A stretch of DNA of 6,898 nt, taken from Spirochaetaceae bacterium (GTDB taxonomy: Bacteria; Spirochaetota; Spirochaetia; Treponematales; Breznakiellaceae). The notes beneath the pieces were generated by a model that searched no databases, had not been told where the DNA came from, and saw nothing but the letters and a program-made list of their open reading frames with translations. Below are positions 5,883 to 6,898 of this stretch, one piece after another. The translations under genes were made by a program, and so were the position numbers. Location of the stretch: positions 1-6,898 of the forward strand of contig JAITRV010000284.1 of assembly GCA_031288215.1 (NCBI GenBank), read 5' to 3'. Position 1 is the first letter of the stretch. The number at the start of each line of letters is the position of its first letter.

Positions 5883-6835
5883 TACCGGGGAATCACCTTT
5901 GCCATCAGGTCCCGAACATAGTCCAGGTCCCGGTCATTGGCTTCCACAAATTCCGGTTTCCGCTCCGGCGGCCAGCCGAGCATGTACGTGAAGTAGTCCT
6001 GATTTTTATAACCCAGGAAGAACTGTTTTACCTTGGCCTTGAGGTCCTCGGGCAGATCCTTTCGAATCGAGATAGGCGCGTTGGGTATCAGGGGGGATTG
6101 GTGGATCACTACAAAGTCGCTTTCTTTAACCCGGCCCGCGGCAAGCTCTCCGTCCAGAATGTCGGAGGCCACCGGCGCGGCATCAACGTCCCCGTTGATC
6201 ACCGCCTGGATCCCGTTCTGGTGTCTTCCGGAAAAGCTGACGGAGGAAAAAAACGTTCCGTTGGTGTGGAAGTCCTCGTTGGTCATGCCGGGAAAGGCGT
6301 TCATCAGTTCCAGGGTCGGCACGTAGTTGCCCGACGTGGAGGAGGGGTCCACAAAGGCGAAGGTTTTTCCCCGGAGGTCCCGGATGTTTTTGATGGGGCT
6401 TCCGGCCTTGACGATGATCTTGGAGGTATACCCGGCTTGGCTCTTGTCCCCGAAGGGCGCCACTATAACCATCGCTTCCACCCCGGCCCGTTCCACCGCC
6501 TGTACATAGGTAACCGGGCCAAAAGAGGCGATATCCGCATGTTTGGTCCGCATGGCCTCCACTACGGCGTTATAGTCCGCCGCGTTGATCTCCGTTACCT
6601 TGATCCCCAGGGCGGCGCTCAGGTCGCCCTGGATGCCGCTCCGGTATTCCGCAAATTCCTCGGTGGCCTCGTTGGGGAGGTAGCACATCACCAGTTCCGC
6701 CGGCCAATTCGCGGGCACGGAGGGGGTGGAACTTTTTGCCTGCTGTCCCCCGGCGAAAAGGCCGCCCCTTCCCGCCAGGACCGCAAGAAACACCAGAACT
6801 CCCGGAAACGCTTTATGCAATTTCAAATTTTTCAT
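5882..6835 (-). CDS. phnD: PhnD, phosphonate-binding protein of the ABC importer
   Basis: This is the exported solute-binding protein that captures phosphonates and delivers them to the PhnE permeases. It has 317 residues. A signal peptide is visible: a basic start (KNLKLHK), a hydrophobic stretch at about 9-21, and a likely signal peptidase I site near LFA-GG (around residue 28). There is no cysteine in this region, so it does not look like a lipoprotein. Family motifs include ASFGPVTYV at 103-111 and DPSSTSGNYVP at 163-173; in the latter, the SSTSG segment corresponds to phosphonate-contacting serine/threonine residues in E. coli PhnD. Also present are SGRHQNGIQAVINGDVDAAPV at about 202-222, whose H205 and D218 fit the conserved ligand-binding His and Asp. 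The substrate (alkyl- or aminoalkylphosphonate) cannot be told from sequence. It is the first gene of the operon, and the ATG follows AAGGAG by 6 bases. Confidence 0.96.
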   Translation of the reverse strand: MKNLKLHKAFPGVLVFLAVLAGRGGLFAGGQQAKSSTPSVPANWPAELVMCYLPNEATEEFAEYRSGIQGDLSAALGIKVTEINAADYNAVVEAMRTKHADIASFGPVTYVQAVERAGVEAMVIVAPFGDKSQAGYTSKIIVKAGSPIKNIRDLRGKTFAFVDPSSTSGNYVPTLELMNAFPGMTNEDFHTNGTFFSSVSFSGRHQNGIQAVINGDVDAAPVASDILDGELAAGRVKESDFVVIHQSPLIPNAPISIRKDLPEDLKAKVKQFFLGYKNQDYFTYMLGWPPERKPEFVEANDRDLDYVRDLMAKVIPR

Positions 6836-6841
6836 AAAAAA

Positions 6842-6847
6842 CTCCTT
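6842..6847 (-). promoter_or_regulatory. Strong ribosome binding site of phnD
   Basis: AAGGAG on the minus strand is followed by six T and then the phnD ATG, which is near-ideal spacing and fixes the start at 6835. It is the best ribosome binding site in the window, in keeping with the high level usually needed for a binding protein compared with its transporter. Confidence 0.85.
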
Positions 6848-6865
6848 GTAACTAAGATGAGTTTC

Positions 6866-6897
6866 TTTTTAACGCCCCATTGTTAGGATTTTGTTAG
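6866..6897 (-). promoter_or_regulatory. Candidate Pho-box-like direct repeat and promoter of the operon
   Basis: TTGTTAG occurs exactly twice on the plus strand, at 6880-6886 and 6891-6897, 11 bases apart (one helical turn) with a 4-base spacer, GATT. Read on the transcribed strand this is CTAACA-AAATC-CTAACA, which matches the geometry and, at 5 of 6 positions, the TTAACA-like units of PhoP boxes in Bacillus subtilis. E. coli Pho boxes likewise use 7-base repeats at an 11-base period. TAAAAA (6871-6866, minus strand), 9 bases further, could serve as a weak -10 element, with no separate -35 visible. The site sits 45-62 bases upstream of phnD. The window ends here, so further repeats may be cut off. 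Function is inferred. Confidence 0.4.
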
Positions 6898-6898
6898 T

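Noticed and set aside
6806..6835. PhnD as a lipoprotein
   Set aside because: No cysteine is present in or just after the signal sequence, so there is no lipobox.
6098..6886. Plus-strand open frame of 262 codons opposite phnD, running into the leader
   Set aside because: It is antisense to phnD with no known domain, and it covers the phnD ribosome binding site and candidate promoter; best read as a shadow.

Overview
The window is almost entirely one minus-strand operon for uptake and breakdown of phosphonates (compounds with a direct carbon-phosphorus bond). Read in the direction of transcription, from right to left, the order is phnD - phnC - phnE1 - phnE2 - phnG - phnH - phnI - phnJ. The first four encode an ABC importer: a periplasmic binding protein, an ATPase and two different permeases. 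The last four encode the core C-P lyase subunits PhnG, PhnH, PhnI and the radical-SAM enzyme PhnJ. The importer would bring phosphonate in. PhnGHI would couple it to ATP, releasing adenine to give a ribose-1-phosphonate triphosphate, and PhnJ cleaves the C-P bond at a later step.

Layout from right to left: 6836-6898 is the leader, with a strong ribosome binding site and a pair of TTGTTAG direct repeats at an 11-base period that resembles a Pho box. From 6835 to 4258, phnD, phnC and phnE1 overlap each other by 1 to 4 bases. From 4181 to 4257 lies the only real gap inside the operon, and it holds two perfect hairpins. From 4180 to 158, phnE2, phnG, phnH, phnI and phnJ overlap or are separated by 7 bases at most. 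From 1 to 157 there is no gene: an intrinsic-terminator-like hairpin follows phnJ, then AT-rich sequence, then a short tandem repeat at the window edge.

The most notable biological point is what is missing. PhnK, PhnL and PhnM, normally encoded right after phnJ, are not in the window, and a terminator-like structure stands where phnK would begin. Either the C-P lyase genes are split over several loci or the rest lies outside the window. PhnI is also longer than usual, with three low-complexity insertions, one of which contains a recent-looking 12-base tandem duplication. All catalytic residues that I can recognise in PhnJ and PhnI are intact, so the genes look functional.

Organism: the coding DNA is GC-rich with a strong G/C preference at third codon positions, while the intergenic pieces are AT-rich. 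An exported binding protein without a lipobox fits a diderm (Gram-negative-type) bacterium. A spirochaete related to Treponema is my weak guess; the sequence alone does not settle it. I did not find a new biological system here. The observations below are unusual features of a known one.
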